Positions 1-9,066 of a DNA stretch of 49,729 nt are shown one piece after another. Position numbers and translations under genes: made by a program. Location: positions 1 to 49,729 of the forward strand of contig JAJCYI010000029.1 of NCBI GenBank assembly GCA_029263015.1, read 5' to 3'. A model generated the notes under the pieces. It had not been told where the DNA came from, did not search any database, and saw nothing but the letters and a program-made list of their open reading frames with translations. This DNA is from Saprospiraceae bacterium. GTDB lineage: Bacteria > Bacteroidota > Bacteroidia > Chitinophagales > Saprospiraceae. Each line of letters opens with the position of its first letter. The first letter of the stretch is position 1.

Positions 1-85
1 CAAAGGACAGAAACCGCCATAAGCTCTTGATTGTCAAGGATTGTTATCCAGAATTCACGTTAGTTTAATATGCCTAAAACAGGGC

Positions 86-643
86 CTAGTCTTGCAAATT
101 TCCTCTGATGTTCCAGTTGACTAGTTCGGTGGTGGTTACATTGAGGAATGTCTCCCAGGTTTGCGTATCCTCACTCCAAATCCAGTCACCTCCGTCATGG
201 CGGGGGCCGCTATCGCAGCCTATGGTCTGTGCGGATTGGTCATGCACAACTTGCACACCAACCCAAAGATCTTCGCCAGTGATTAAAAGGAGAGGCTCAA
301 CTTTTGTGATAACCCATTTTTGGGCATCTACATTGGAAGTGATGTCTTGTTCCCAGAGGATACCTCCCGGGGTACTTTCAGTTCCTGGACCGTGTACGAT
401 CAGTTTGTAAGATAAGGCACCTGGAGCGAGGAATGCTTCAATTTCAAAGAGTTTTTTGCCTATCCGATCTGCTAGGTAGTCTTCGGTGAATTGAACGGCT
501 AATTCGTGAGTCCCAGGGGCAAGTTCAGGAGAAGCTTGGTTGTCGCCGTCGTAGCTGAGGATGTTGGGGTTAACTCCATCATCATCACCACAAGCAGCAA
601 AAGAGAAAATGGCAAGGGCCAATAAAAAGTGTGATATTTTCAT
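86..643 (-). CDS. putative surface-exposed lipoprotein of unknown function
   Basis: Encodes 185 residues. The N-terminus is a lipoprotein signal: Lys2, a hydrophobic stretch, then a lipobox ending at Cys18. The cysteine is followed by Gly-Asp-Asp-Asp-Gly; an acidic stretch just after the lipidated cysteine resembles the export signal that sends Bacteroidota lipoproteins to the outer leaflet of the outer membrane. The rest is a Trp- and Thr-rich, probably all-beta domain with no motif that I recognise. It is transcribed away from the peptidase gene that begins at 870 on the other strand, so the two share the intergenic region 644-869. Function unknown; it could be a substrate-binding or adhesive surface protein. 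Confidence 0.75.
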   Translation of the reverse strand: MKISHFLLALAIFSFAACGDDDGVNPNILSYDGDNQASPELAPGTHELAVQFTEDYLADRIGKKLFEIEAFLAPGALSYKLIVHGPGTESTPGGILWEQDITSNVDAQKWVITKVEPLLLITGEDLWVGVQVVHDQSAQTIGCDSGPRHDGGDWIWSEDTQTWETFLNVTTTELVNWNIRGNLQD

Positions 644-801
644 AATTTAGTTTTTTTAACGAATTCGATTATAAAATGCAAATTTCCAAAAATAACGAAA
701 CAATACCTCCATGATAGCTGACCCATTTTATAAAGTAATGTTAAAGGATGGGTGAGCCCCCATGTTTTCTTATTAATAGCAGGAAAAGTCCCTTGGCTTA
801 T

Positions 802-809
802 TAATTTTG
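802..809 (+). promoter_or_regulatory. putative -7 promoter box of the S9 peptidase gene
   Basis: TAATTTTG matches the Bacteroidota sigma-ABfr -7 consensus TAnnTTTG and lies 60 bases before the chosen ATG at 870. No clear TTG -33 element is seen at the expected distance, so this is a partial match. It also argues against using the upstream in-frame TTG at 807 as a start, because that triplet lies inside the box. Confidence 0.4.
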
Positions 810-869
810 TCCATCATTGTTGGAAATTTCCAATTTCTAAATTTCATCAAAAAACAAAACGCAATCACA

Positions 870-3260
870 ATGCAGCGAACTATAACAATCGCAACTTTTT
901 TCCTTTTCTCTATTTGTGCATATTCTCAGTCTGGTACTCAAAATATGTCTACATTGACCATCAACCAGATCATGCAGGGGGAGGGCTTTGTGGGCTACCT
1001 ACCAAATAATATTAGATGGTCGGACAATAGCGGCACCGTTTATTTTTCGTGGAATCCAGATGGCGACACCTTGCGGAGCACCTATAAAATAAATGTGCAG
1101 GGAGACGCCAAAACGAGCGAACCAGTAAAAGTGCCAGTGGAAGAGTTGAAAACACTTGCTGGACGAGGTACTTATAATAAGGCTCGGTCGCGTAAAGTAT
1201 ATAGTAAGAATGGTGATCTGTTCTTGCTCGAAATGCCAGGGTTCAAGACTACTCAAATCACCAACACATTGGAAAGGGAGGGGAGTCCAGCGTTTTCCGG
1301 CGACGAAACCAAAATCATTTTCCAGAAGGGAAATAACTTGTACGCCTGGGAAATCGCTTCTGGGACTTTGCAACAACTGTCCGATTTCAAAAAAGGAAGC
1401 AAGAAAAAAGATGCGCCCCAAAGCGAGCGGGACGATTGGCTGGAGCAGGACCAACTGGAACTGTTTGAAATATTGGCCGAGCGGAAAGACAAGCGTGAAA
1501 CCAGAGAGTACCGCAATGATTTGCTGAGGCCAGACCGCCCGAAAACTTATTACCACGGTAAAAAGGGCATATCAAATATTCGCATCAGCCCAGACATGCG
1601 GTATGTGACTTTTCGTCTCACAGACAGCGGGAACGGTGAACGCACAGCAGTTCCGAAGTATGTAACCCAATCGGGCAAGGTCGAGACGGGCAAGGCTCGG
1701 TCGAAGGTCGGTTCGCCTGTTGATGCTACTGAACAGTGGATTTATGACATTGGAAATGACACGGTCTACTCAGTTGATAATGAGCAGATTCCTGGCATTT
1801 ATGACAAACCTGATTTCCTGAAAGATTATTGGCGGGATACCCTCCCTTTCGACGATCAATATGAGTCTGCCCGCCCGGTTGTCTTTCACGGCCCTATTTT
1901 TTCGGAAGATGGAAAAGCCCTCCTCAGCGCCAAATCTCAGGATAATAAAGACCGTTGGCTTTTTCTATTGGATTTGGCTTCAGGCGATTTGAAGTTATTG
2001 GAAAGACAAAGGGACGAAGCGTGGGTCGGCGGGCCTGGGATATACGGTTGGAATGCTGCAATGGGCAATGTTGGCTGGCTCGCTGATAACAAGCACATCT
2101 ATTTTCAGTCAGAGGAAACGGGGTTTTCTCACCTGTACCTATTGAATGTTGAGACAGGTGAAAAGAACGCTCTCACGAAAGGAAATTTTGAAATCATTGA
2201 TGTGGAGCTGTCAAATGACAAGCAGTTTTTTTATATCAATTCCAACAAAGAAACACCTTTCGAGCACCATTTTTATAAAATGCCCGTGAGCGGCGGCGAG
2301 ATGCAGCAAATCACCTATCAGCCTGGCAACAACGATGTTTCTGTTTCTCCTGATGAAAAATGGCTGGCCGTTCGTTATTCTTATTCCAATAAGCCTTGGG
2401 AGCTGTTTCTTATGCCAAACAAAGTTGGTGCTACCATGCAGCAAGTGACCATTTCCACGACCGATGATTTCAGGAGTTATAAATGGCGGGATCCTGAAAT
2501 GGTCTGGTTCACAGCATCGGATGGGGTAGAAGTCCCGGCAAGGCTGTATCGCCCTGCGGGCAGCGAGCGAAATGGCGCTGCGGTGGTTTTTGTCCATGGG
2601 GCAGGTTATTTACAAAATGTACATAGCTGGTGGAGCAGTTATTATCGGGAATTTATGTTCCATAATATACTTGTTGATAATGGGTTTACGGTGCTGGATA
2701 TTGACTACCGGGGCAGCAATGGATATGGTCGTGATTGCCGCACGGCGATCTATCGTTTCATGGGTGGGAAGGACCTGTCCGACCAGGTGGATGGTGCTCA
2801 TTATCTCGCCGAGGAGCATGGCATTAATGCCGATAGGATTGGCATTTATGGCGGCAGTTACGGTGGATTCATTACATTGATGGGCCTGTTCACTTCGCCA
2901 GGCACTTTTAAAAGCGGGGCGGCCATCCGTTCGGTGACGGATTGGGCGCATTACAACCACGGTTACACATCCAATATCCTAAATACACCTGTTGAAGATA
3001 GTATTGCGTTCCGCAAAAGTTCACCAATCTATCATGCCGAAGGAATGGAAGGCAACCTCCTCATCCTCCACGGCATGGTTGATGACAATGTACATTTTCA
3101 GGATGTGGTACGCCTCGCCCAGCGCCTCATCGAACTCGGAAAAGAAAACTGGGAATTTGCCGTATTCCCGCTCGAACGCCACGGCTTTGTGGAGCCAAGC
3201 AGTTGGACGGATGAATATAAACGGATTTATAAATTGTTTTGGGAGACGTTGCGGGAGTGA
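870..3260 (+). CDS. S9 family peptidase (dipeptidyl peptidase IV-like)
   Basis: The 796-residue product has the prolyl-oligopeptidase layout: signal peptide (residues 1-20, ending near Ser-Gln), an N-terminal beta-propeller (about 40-520) and a C-terminal alpha/beta-hydrolase domain. The nucleophile elbow Gly-Gly-Ser-Tyr-Gly-Gly places the catalytic serine at residue 663. The Asp lies in the later stretch HGMVDDNVHF and the His in LERHGF near the end. The family cleaves dipeptides, often after proline, from peptide N-termini, and Bacteroidota members are usually periplasmic. The start at ATG 870 is chosen because it opens directly with the signal peptide; the 21 residues before it in the open frame look untranslated. 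It stands alone and converges on the PIN toxin gene. Confidence 0.9.
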   Translation: MQRTITIATFFLFSICAYSQSGTQNMSTLTINQIMQGEGFVGYLPNNIRWSDNSGTVYFSWNPDGDTLRSTYKINVQGDAKTSEPVKVPVEELKTLAGRGTYNKARSRKVYSKNGDLFLLEMPGFKTTQITNTLEREGSPAFSGDETKIIFQKGNNLYAWEIASGTLQQLSDFKKGSKKKDAPQSERDDWLEQDQLELFEILAERKDKRETREYRNDLLRPDRPKTYYHGKKGISNIRISPDMRYVTFRLTDSGNGERTAVPKYVTQSGKVETGKARSKVGSPVDATEQWIYDIGNDTVYSVDNEQIPGIYDKPDFLKDYWRDTLPFDDQYESARPVVFHGPIFSEDGKALLSAKSQDNKDRWLFLLDLASGDLKLLERQRDEAWVGGPGIYGWNAAMGNVGWLADNKHIYFQSEETGFSHLYLLNVETGEKNALTKGNFEIIDVELSNDKQFFYINSNKETPFEHHFYKMPVSGGEMQQITYQPGNNDVSVSPDEKWLAVRYSYSNKPWELFLMPNKVGATMQQVTISTTDDFRSYKWRDPEMVWFTASDGVEVPARLYRPAGSERNGAAVVFVHGAGYLQNVHSWWSSYYREFMFHNILVDNGFTVLDIDYRGSNGYGRDCRTAIYRFMGGKDLSDQVDGAHYLAEEHGINADRIGIYGGSYGGFITLMGLFTSPGTFKSGAAIRSVTDWAHYNHGYTSNILNTPVEDSIAFRKSSPIYHAEGMEGNLLILHGMVDDNVHFQDVVRLAQRLIELGKENWEFAVFPLERHGFVEPSSWTDEYKRIYKLFWETLRE

Positions 3261-3319
3261 AGGGAGGTGTGTGTTTAGTGAGGTTAAATTCTGTTTATAG
3301 GTCGGGGTCGTATGGAAAG

Positions 3320-3733
3320 TTAAGTTTCCGTATCCAATATTTTTTTGAATTGCTGTAAATTGACAACTTCGGTGTTGAGATAGGGATATTGTTGGAGTAC
3401 CCTGAAATGTTTGTCTTCAGAAACGAGGAATCTTGCGCTGGCGGCAATGGCACAGTCAACAAATTTATTGTCATCGGGATCTGCTTCGATGAGTTGCCAT
3501 GAATAGTATTTATTGATGAACAAGGTATTCGGTAGGTCGGTGAGGATGTCAAGGGCGAGATCAGCAATTCCCTGTCCCATTTTCCGGCCGATAATCTCCT
3601 CGTATTCTGAAATGATATCAGTAGTAAGGCATATTTGGACTTCGCCTGATAAAATAGCTTGCCAAAGCCAGTTGTCCTTTGATCGGTTCGAGATGCAGAC
3701 CAAAAGGACATTCGTGTCAATAACGGTTTTCAT
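3320..3733 (-). CDS. PIN-domain toxin of a type II toxin-antitoxin pair
   Basis: This 137-residue protein starts with Val-Ile-Asp-Thr-Asn, which gives the first PIN-fold metal ligand (Asp6). It continues with SEYEEI (conserved Glu) and PDDNKFVDCAIAA, then SEDKHF, which supply the later acidic residues. PIN proteins of this size are Mg-dependent ribonucleases, typically VapC-like or of the 'putative toxin, PIN family' group. Its ATG overlaps the stop of the upstream gene by an ATGA quartet (3730-3733), as expected for translationally coupled antitoxin-toxin pairs. The RNA target cannot be predicted from sequence. Confidence 0.85.
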   Translation of the reverse strand: MKTVIDTNVLLVCISNRSKDNWLWQAILSGEVQICLTTDIISEYEEIIGRKMGQGIADLALDILTDLPNTLFINKYYSWQLIEADPDDNKFVDCAIAASARFLVSEDKHFRVLQQYPYLNTEVVNLQQFKKILDTET

Positions 3734-3975
3734 GCGTTGCCCTTACTTTGTTTTGGACGGTAAGGAGTGCGGAGATGGGATTTAAGGAATTGGTTCATGG
3801 TTTCTTGGGTCCAACCTTTTTCGTCCCATACTTGATCGGTCAATTTGGCTAACCGTTCAGCTTTATAAGCTATGAGCAATTTTTTTAACTCCAAAAGTTC
3901 AACCTCGTTCAAATTTTCAGTCAGTTTCAACAATGAAACTTGTACTTCATTTAATGGTAATTGGATAGGCTGCAT
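3730..3975 (-). CDS. putative antitoxin of the PIN toxin pair
   Basis: This 81-residue protein is predicted to be mostly helical and charged. Its N-terminal region (LNEVQVSLLKL ... EVELLELKKLL) could dimerise, and its C-terminus is basic and proline-containing (RTPYRPKQSKGN). I do not recognise a classical AbrB, RHH or Phd DNA-binding motif. The antitoxin role is inferred from its size, its position directly before the PIN gene and the 4-base ATGA overlap. The start at 3975 (MQPIQLPL) is preferred over an in-frame ATG 30 bases further upstream because it begins the structured part; the upstream choice remains possible. Confidence 0.65.
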   Translation of the reverse strand: MQPIQLPLNEVQVSLLKLTENLNEVELLELKKLLIAYKAERLAKLTDQVWDEKGWTQETMNQFLKSHLRTPYRPKQSKGNA

Positions 3976-4150
3976 GATTTCTTGATTTTGTTCAAAGATA
4001 TGCAAGTTAACAGGAAATTGGTGTTTTTACAGTCATTTATCAAAACCCTTCTCTAGCGTAATCAAGATTACGGCTTGTGTCTAAGTTAATGTATTTCAAT
4101 TAAATTTTCAGACCTTCACCTCCTCTTAAATTTTCAAACAAAAACTATTT

Positions 4151-5326
4151 ATGAAATACATCTTCACATTCACCCTTTTCGCACTGCTCGCCATTTTTAC
4201 ATTTTGCAGTTGCGACTCCATCAATTTCCCCAGCAAAAAAAAGGCGAAAGAAATCAAGAAGGATTCAACAGCACTCAATGGTTATTTAAGTGAACTCCGA
4301 ATGCCGGAAGGGTTCAGCGTGGAGGTGTTTGCTGAGGGCGTTGAAAATGCGAGGTCAATGGATTTATCTCCCAGTGGAACCTTGTTTGTTGGCACTCGTG
4401 GCAAAGGTAGCGTCTATGCTTTGCGCGATGAAGATGGCGATTTTAAGGTTGACAAAAAGTACACTTTAGCTGAGGATTTGACTATGCCAAACGGTGTTGC
4501 CTTCCGCGATGGAGACCTTTATGTGGCCGAAGTGAGCCGCATTTTGAAATATGAGGACATCGAAAATCACCTTGCCGACCCGCCTGAACCTATTGTCATA
4601 TTTGATGGCTACCCGACGGAAAAGCACCATGGCTGGAAGTTTATTGATTTTGGCCCTGATGGGAAATTATATGTTCCCGTTGGTGCGCCGTGCAACATTT
4701 GCGAAAGCGATGAGGAAATCTATGCCAGCATCACCCGCCTGAATACCGATGGTACTGGCATGGAAGTGGTGCAGCGCGGTGTGCGCAATACGGTGGGGTT
4801 TACATGGCATCCAGAAACCAAAGAGTTATGGTTTACTGACAATGGTCGCGACATGATGGGCGATGACTTGCCTGCGTGTGAGCTGAACCATGCCCCACAG
4901 GAAGGAATGCATTTTGGTTATCCTTATTGCCACCAGGGCGACTACCCCGATCCCAAATTTGGAGAGGGTCGTTCGTGCGATGAATTTACTGCTCCGGCCC
5001 AAAATCTTGGTGCTCACGTTGCCCCACTTGGTGTTGAATTTTACACGGGCGGTATGTTTCCCAAAAAATATAAAAACCAGATCCTGATCGCAGAACATGG
5101 TTCCTGGAACCGCAGCAAAAAGTCAGGTTACCGCGTGGTGATGGTGACATTGGAAAATGGGAACCCCATCAGCTACGAACCTTTTATTGATGGCTGGTTG
5201 AATGTGAAAGAAGACGAACCATGGGGCCGCCCCGTTGATATTGAGCATTTGCCAGATGGGTCTTTGTTGGTGTCCGATGATTTTGCGGATGTGATTTATC
5301 GGGTGAGTTATGATGGGCTACAATAA
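4151..5326 (+). CDS. sorbosone dehydrogenase family lipoprotein (beta-propeller)
   Basis: This 391-residue protein has a lipoprotein-type signal with two candidate cysteines (19 and 21), followed by a six-bladed propeller of the L-sorbosone/PQQ-dependent glucose dehydrogenase type. Typical blocks are ARSMDLSPSGTLFVGTR, MPNGVAFRDGDLYVAEV, HHGWKF..FGPDGKLYV, TGMEVVQRGVRNTVGFTWHP, the WFTDNGRD block and AEHGSWNR. Enzymes of this family oxidise sugars or aldehydes with PQQ, but many Bacteroidota members are uncharacterised and no PQQ genes are seen here. It may be the first gene of a unit with the two small genes that follow (32- and 17-base gaps). Confidence 0.85.
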   Translation: MKYIFTFTLFALLAIFTFCSCDSINFPSKKKAKEIKKDSTALNGYLSELRMPEGFSVEVFAEGVENARSMDLSPSGTLFVGTRGKGSVYALRDEDGDFKVDKKYTLAEDLTMPNGVAFRDGDLYVAEVSRILKYEDIENHLADPPEPIVIFDGYPTEKHHGWKFIDFGPDGKLYVPVGAPCNICESDEEIYASITRLNTDGTGMEVVQRGVRNTVGFTWHPETKELWFTDNGRDMMGDDLPACELNHAPQEGMHFGYPYCHQGDYPDPKFGEGRSCDEFTAPAQNLGAHVAPLGVEFYTGGMFPKKYKNQILIAEHGSWNRSKKSGYRVVMVTLENGNPISYEPFIDGWLNVKEDEPWGRPVDIEHLPDGSLLVSDDFADVIYRVSYDGLQ

Positions 5327-5358
5327 TTGAGTATTTTTGGAAAATATTCCCCGATTTT

Positions 5359-5556
5359 ATGAAAGACCAAGAAAAACAAGAACTGTTGAAAAAACTGGAA
5401 TTCAGAGAGCGAATTCTAAAGGGTAAACTTCAATTTTACGTCCGATACCGTTCGGAAATACCAGAAGGCATGAAATATGCGGATGAGCAGATCAACAATT
5501 TCTTAGATGAATTAAAAGAACTTTGGAAATTGAAGAAATTGTTGGAAGAAAACTGA
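5359..5556 (+). CDS. small hypothetical protein, coiled-coil-like
   Basis: Not recognised. The 65 residues are highly charged (many Lys and Glu) and leucine-rich, and read as two helices (residues 1-25 and 40-65) that could form a coiled coil. There is no signal peptide. It lies 32 bases after the sorbosone-dehydrogenase-like gene and 17 bases before another small gene, so the two small genes are probably co-transcribed. The pair has the size and spacing of a toxin-antitoxin module, but nothing in either protein identifies one. Confidence 0.55.
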   Translation: MKDQEKQELLKKLEFRERILKGKLQFYVRYRSEIPEGMKYADEQINNFLDELKELWKLKKLLEEN

Positions 5557-5573
5557 TTTAAAAATCTTAAATT

Positions 5574-5810
5574 ATGATAGCTACCATTGCAGCCAAGCCG
5601 CGAGACTTCGATTCTTATGCGGAAGAATATTTTCTGTTAACGACGGAAACAGAAATTAACGCATTTTGGAAAAGAATGGATGAAATTGTTAAAAACATGT
5701 CTTTAAAGCAAAAAGAATATTTTTTTGGACAACTAAAAAGTAGCATTGAAAAAGATATGGTTGATCTCCGTGAGATAAAATCTAAAATCTTAAAAGCTGT
5801 CAAAAAATAG
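5574..5810 (+). CDS. small hypothetical protein
   Basis: Not recognised. The 78-residue, mostly helical and acidic-to-basic protein has no signal peptide or cysteine. It follows the 65-residue gene by 17 bases and is followed directly by a strong terminator hairpin (5828-5864), which supports it as the real last gene of a transcript. Codon use looks like that of its neighbours. Confidence 0.55.
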   Translation: MIATIAAKPRDFDSYAEEYFLLTTETEINAFWKRMDEIVKNMSLKQKEYFFGQLKSSIEKDMVDLREIKSKILKAVKK

Positions 5811-5827
5811 ACGGTTTTGACCATTAA

Positions 5828-5864
5828 AAAACGGGCAGCGATAAAATCACTGCCCGTTTTTTTT
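5828..5864 (+). terminator. rho-independent terminator
   Basis: Stem AAACGGGCAG / CTGCCCGTTT with an 11-base loop, followed by a run of T. It closes the transcript of the small gene ending at 5810. The A-rich 5' side means it could also act on the minus-strand barrel gene ending at 5879. Confidence 0.85.
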
Positions 5865-5878
5865 TACGAAATTTTCAG

Positions 5879-6604
5879 TTACGCCCTTGGCGAATAACCC
5901 TTCTTCCCTATCGGCATCATAAAACCGATGTTCAAACCTAAACTATTGTGCTGCACCCTTTCACGTACCACTGGTATGTCGTAAGGTTGGGTAAAGCCAT
6001 GTGAATAACGCACATCGAAGAACAACTGGCTGCCGTTGCCTGTACCAATAGATACACCTGCCCCTGCCATGCCGCCAACTTCCCAACGCTCATACCCTAC
6101 GGCGTCAAGATCAATGGCTGTTTCAAAAAGGTCAATTTCAAAAAGTACCCTGGCACGGGTGTCGAGTTTACCATTGAGGGCGTAACCGAATGTGGGACCA
6201 GCAACGACATAAAAATTGGCAGACTCATTTCCGAATTTGGCCTTGGCCAATAGGGGCATTTCTAAGTAATTGAATTTTGTAAGGGCTGTCACGCCAAGTG
6301 GGAGCGGAATATTAAACAGGTCGAGGCCAAAGTCTTCTTTTACCTTAAACCCCTTTTGGGTGAAGACCAATTCTGGCTGGATGGCGAAGTTTTTATGGAA
6401 GGCAATTTCGGAAACGATCCCTGCATTTACGGTGGTAACAGACTTGAAATCTGGTAGTACGGAAATATCGTCGATAAAACCTGGGATTTTTACATTGGCG
6501 CTCTGAACGCCCGTTTTTATACCAAATGAAATATCCTGTGCGGCAAGGTTTAATGAAAAAATTAAAGCTATTACAAGGCTGGTTGTTTTCAGTAATGTCG
6601 TCAT
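5879..6604 (-). CDS. PorT-like outer membrane beta-barrel protein
   Basis: This 241-residue protein has a Sec signal peptide (about residues 1-22, ending LNLAAQ). Alternating hydrophobic strands follow: FGIKTGVQSANV, AGIVSEIAFHKNFAIQPELVFTQKG, FNYLEMPLLAKAKFG, FYVVAGPTFGYALNG, and a C-terminal strand near SLGLNIGFMMPIG. This is the pattern of the Bacteroidota 'outer membrane beta-barrel / porin family' proteins with eight strands. The last residues (KKGYSPRA) extend beyond the barrel. Family members are small outer-membrane proteins of mostly unknown cargo; PorT itself belongs to the gliding/type IX machinery, but I cannot assign that role here. Confidence 0.8.
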   Translation of the reverse strand: MTTLLKTTSLVIALIFSLNLAAQDISFGIKTGVQSANVKIPGFIDDISVLPDFKSVTTVNAGIVSEIAFHKNFAIQPELVFTQKGFKVKEDFGLDLFNIPLPLGVTALTKFNYLEMPLLAKAKFGNESANFYVVAGPTFGYALNGKLDTRARVLFEIDLFETAIDLDAVGYERWEVGGMAGAGVSIGTGNGSQLFFDVRYSHGFTQPYDIPVVRERVQHNSLGLNIGFMMPIGKKGYSPRA

Positions 6605-6751
6605 GATTAAGTAGTGTTTAAAAGCTGGATCGGAAAATGGCTTTTCTCAATATCCGCTATTTTGAAATGGCTTACAAACACTCCCAAGACGTCACTGAAA
6701 TGTTAAGTGAATCGGGAAATAGGTTATGGTTTTTATAAAATGAGGATGCTG

Positions 6752-6784
6752 AGAAGCGACGCTTTTTAGAAAAGCGGCGCTTCT
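6752..6784 (-). terminator. palindrome of repeat family A, probable terminator of ppk
   Basis: Inverted repeat AGAAGCGACGCTTTT / AAAAGCGGCGCTTCT with a 3-base loop and one mismatch. It lies 53 bases past the 3' end of the polyphosphate kinase gene on the minus strand. A near-identical copy occurs at 41939-41971, also downstream of a minus-strand gene, so this is a dispersed hairpin used at gene ends. Confidence 0.6.
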
Positions 6785-6800
6785 AATTATGGAGGGAATT

Positions 6801-6832
6801 ATGAGACAATGAAACCACGAGACAATAAATCA
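6801..6832. repeat. degenerate octamer array (4 units)
   Basis: Four consecutive 8-base units: ATGAGACA, ATGAAACC, ACGAGACA, ATAAATCA. They lie between the family A hairpin and the 3' end of the polyphosphate kinase gene. Divergent, but in phase. Confidence 0.4.
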
Positions 6833-6836
6833 CTTC

Positions 6837-8951
6837 TTATTCCACCTGCTCTTCCCTCCCTTGCTCTTCTCTCCTTTTGAGATAATAATATGTTTCGATT
6901 TGCGACTGGATGGCAATGTCGTTTTCGTCTTGTTTGTAGTGGTTGTTCATTTCCGAATCAAGGATTCGGGTTTTCACATTGTCGCGTAATTGAAGATCAA
7001 TGATGTCAAGGATTTGTTGCCGCAGGCCTTCGTTGTAGATGGGAAAAATAGCCTCGACTCTCCAACTGAGGTTGCGGGTCATCCAGTCGGCACTGGAGAG
7101 GTAAACCAATTTATTGCCTTTGTTGTGGAAAATGAAAACCCGTGCATGCTCAAGATAACGGTCCACAATACTGGTTACTTCAATGTTTTCGCTGTGCCCT
7201 TCAATACCCGGAACGATGGAACATATTCCTCGGACAATCATTTTGATAGGGACCCCGGCCCGACTGGCCTGGTACAGTTTTTTGATCATGCGCTCGTCCT
7301 GGATGCCGTTCATTTTTAGGGTCAGCCCAGATGGATTACCCTTTTGAGCCTGCTTGATTTCCCGGTCAATGAGTTTTTCGAGTTGTTGCCGCTGGTTGAA
7401 CTGGCCAACCATTAAGTGCTCAAACGACTGTTGTGGCCGCTTGTTTGTTTCAAGGAAAGTGAAAAGTCTTGCTACTTCTGATGTCAATCGTTCATCAACT
7501 GTGAACAAACCAAAGTCACCATATATTTTGGCAGTGTCTTCGTGGAAATTGCCGGTACTGAGGTAGGAGTAAAACTGAACACCATGTGGCTCATTCCGTC
7601 TAATCATTGCCATTTTTGCATGTACCTTCAATCCTGGCATTGAATATTGCACCTGAACGCCTTCCCGTTCGAGCCGCTCGCCCCATTCAAGGTTGGCCTC
7701 TTCGTCAAAACGGGCTTTCACTTCAATAAATACGAATACTTGCTTGCCGGCCCTCACAGCATCAATAAGGGCTTTCATGATTCGGGATTTGCGGGCAACA
7801 CGGTACTGGGTAATCTTGATATGTGTCACCAGGGGATCTTTGGCAGCGCGTTTGAAAAATTGGACCACGGACTCATAGGAGTGATACGGGTGAGCCACAA
7901 GGTGGTCTTCTTCTTTGATAGCCCCAAAAAAATCCTTTGCTTCATCGAGGCCAGAATAGCTCAGTGGAGGCAAGGGCTTGTTCTTGAGGTGTTTAAGGCC
8001 AAAATCAGGGAATTTGAAAAAGTCAAAATTATTGTGATAACGCCCTTCTGTCAATAACACTTCTTTCCGCAAATCGAATGATTCAATCAAGAAATCCAAT
8101 AGTTTCGACGGCATTTCCCGATCATAAATAAAGCGGGAAGGAGGCCCGACCTTTCTTTTGTTGAGGCTGGTCTTGATCTTGTTGATCAGGTTGCCAGAGA
8201 ATTCATCGTCGATGTAAAGTTCGGCATCGCGGGTCAACTTAATAGAGTAGGTATCTAAAATATCAAACCCTGGGAACATCCTTGTGAGCGAATGGCGCAC
8301 AATGTCGTCGAGCATGATTAACTCCCTGCGACCGTTAAGAGAAGGGAGGCGGACAAATCGTGGCAGATGGTCGGAGGGAACTTTTACCAGGGCAGAATAA
8401 GGTTTGTTTTTCTCCTTGTCGTTGAGGTGTACCATTAAATAGAGAGAGGCATTGTTGAGGAATGGGCGGATTTTGCCTTTCACCAACAGTACAGGCTGCA
8501 CATAAGGCCACATGTGATCGTCAAAATATTGCTCAACAAAGGCTCTTTGCTTTTGCCCAAGGTGAAGCCGCCTTTTCATGATAATCCAATGCTTGGCCAA
8601 TTCTGGCACGATCTGATTTTCAAATATTTCACTGAATTCAACTTGTTGCTTGTCAACGATCTTGGTTACTTGCTTCAAAACGGCCTTTGGGTCAAAGTCG
8701 AATTTTTCCCGGGTCTTTTTGCCCACTCGAATCAAATTCCGGTGGTTGGCCACGCGCACCCTGAAGAATTCATCAAGGTTATTGGAATAAATAGCTAAGA
8801 ACTTCAATCTTTCCAACAAGGGCACAGCAGGGTCTTTGGCTTCTTGCAAAACCCTGTAGTTGAACGAAAGCCAACTAATGTCCCGGTGGATAAGTGGGTA
8901 ATTTTCTTTTGCCACAAGTATTTTATCAGTTCCTTCAGATGGTTTAGTCAT
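6837..8951 (-). CDS. ppk1: polyphosphate kinase 1
   Basis: This 704-residue protein reversibly moves the terminal phosphate of ATP onto long polyphosphate chains. The four PPK1 domains are visible: N-terminal helical domain (HRDISWLSFNYRVLQEA, SNNLDEFFRVRVA), head domain, and two phospholipase-D-like C domains. The first C domain holds YHSYESVV and GLKVHAKM, whose His is the expected phosphorylated residue; the second holds SADWMTRNLSWRVEAIFPI. Length fits the family. The gene is divergent from the transporter gene at 9067, with a 115-base shared upstream region. The last residues are glutamate- and arginine-rich (KRREEQGREEQVE), a mild oddity. Confidence 0.97.
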   Translation of the reverse strand: MTKPSEGTDKILVAKENYPLIHRDISWLSFNYRVLQEAKDPAVPLLERLKFLAIYSNNLDEFFRVRVANHRNLIRVGKKTREKFDFDPKAVLKQVTKIVDKQQVEFSEIFENQIVPELAKHWIIMKRRLHLGQKQRAFVEQYFDDHMWPYVQPVLLVKGKIRPFLNNASLYLMVHLNDKEKNKPYSALVKVPSDHLPRFVRLPSLNGRRELIMLDDIVRHSLTRMFPGFDILDTYSIKLTRDAELYIDDEFSGNLINKIKTSLNKRKVGPPSRFIYDREMPSKLLDFLIESFDLRKEVLLTEGRYHNNFDFFKFPDFGLKHLKNKPLPPLSYSGLDEAKDFFGAIKEEDHLVAHPYHSYESVVQFFKRAAKDPLVTHIKITQYRVARKSRIMKALIDAVRAGKQVFVFIEVKARFDEEANLEWGERLEREGVQVQYSMPGLKVHAKMAMIRRNEPHGVQFYSYLSTGNFHEDTAKIYGDFGLFTVDERLTSEVARLFTFLETNKRPQQSFEHLMVGQFNQRQQLEKLIDREIKQAQKGNPSGLTLKMNGIQDERMIKKLYQASRAGVPIKMIVRGICSIVPGIEGHSENIEVTSIVDRYLEHARVFIFHNKGNKLVYLSSADWMTRNLSWRVEAIFPIYNEGLRQQILDIIDLQLRDNVKTRILDSEMNNHYKQDENDIAIQSQIETYYYLKRREEQGREEQVE

Positions 8952-9066
8952 AGTATTGATAGAAGTATGTCTTTTTCAGAATGGTAAAATAAATAATTTT
9001 AAAGCGAAAAAAAGGATCGGCCAAAAAATAAGTTGCCAAATCAAAGATTTTCTCCACCTTCGCTGC

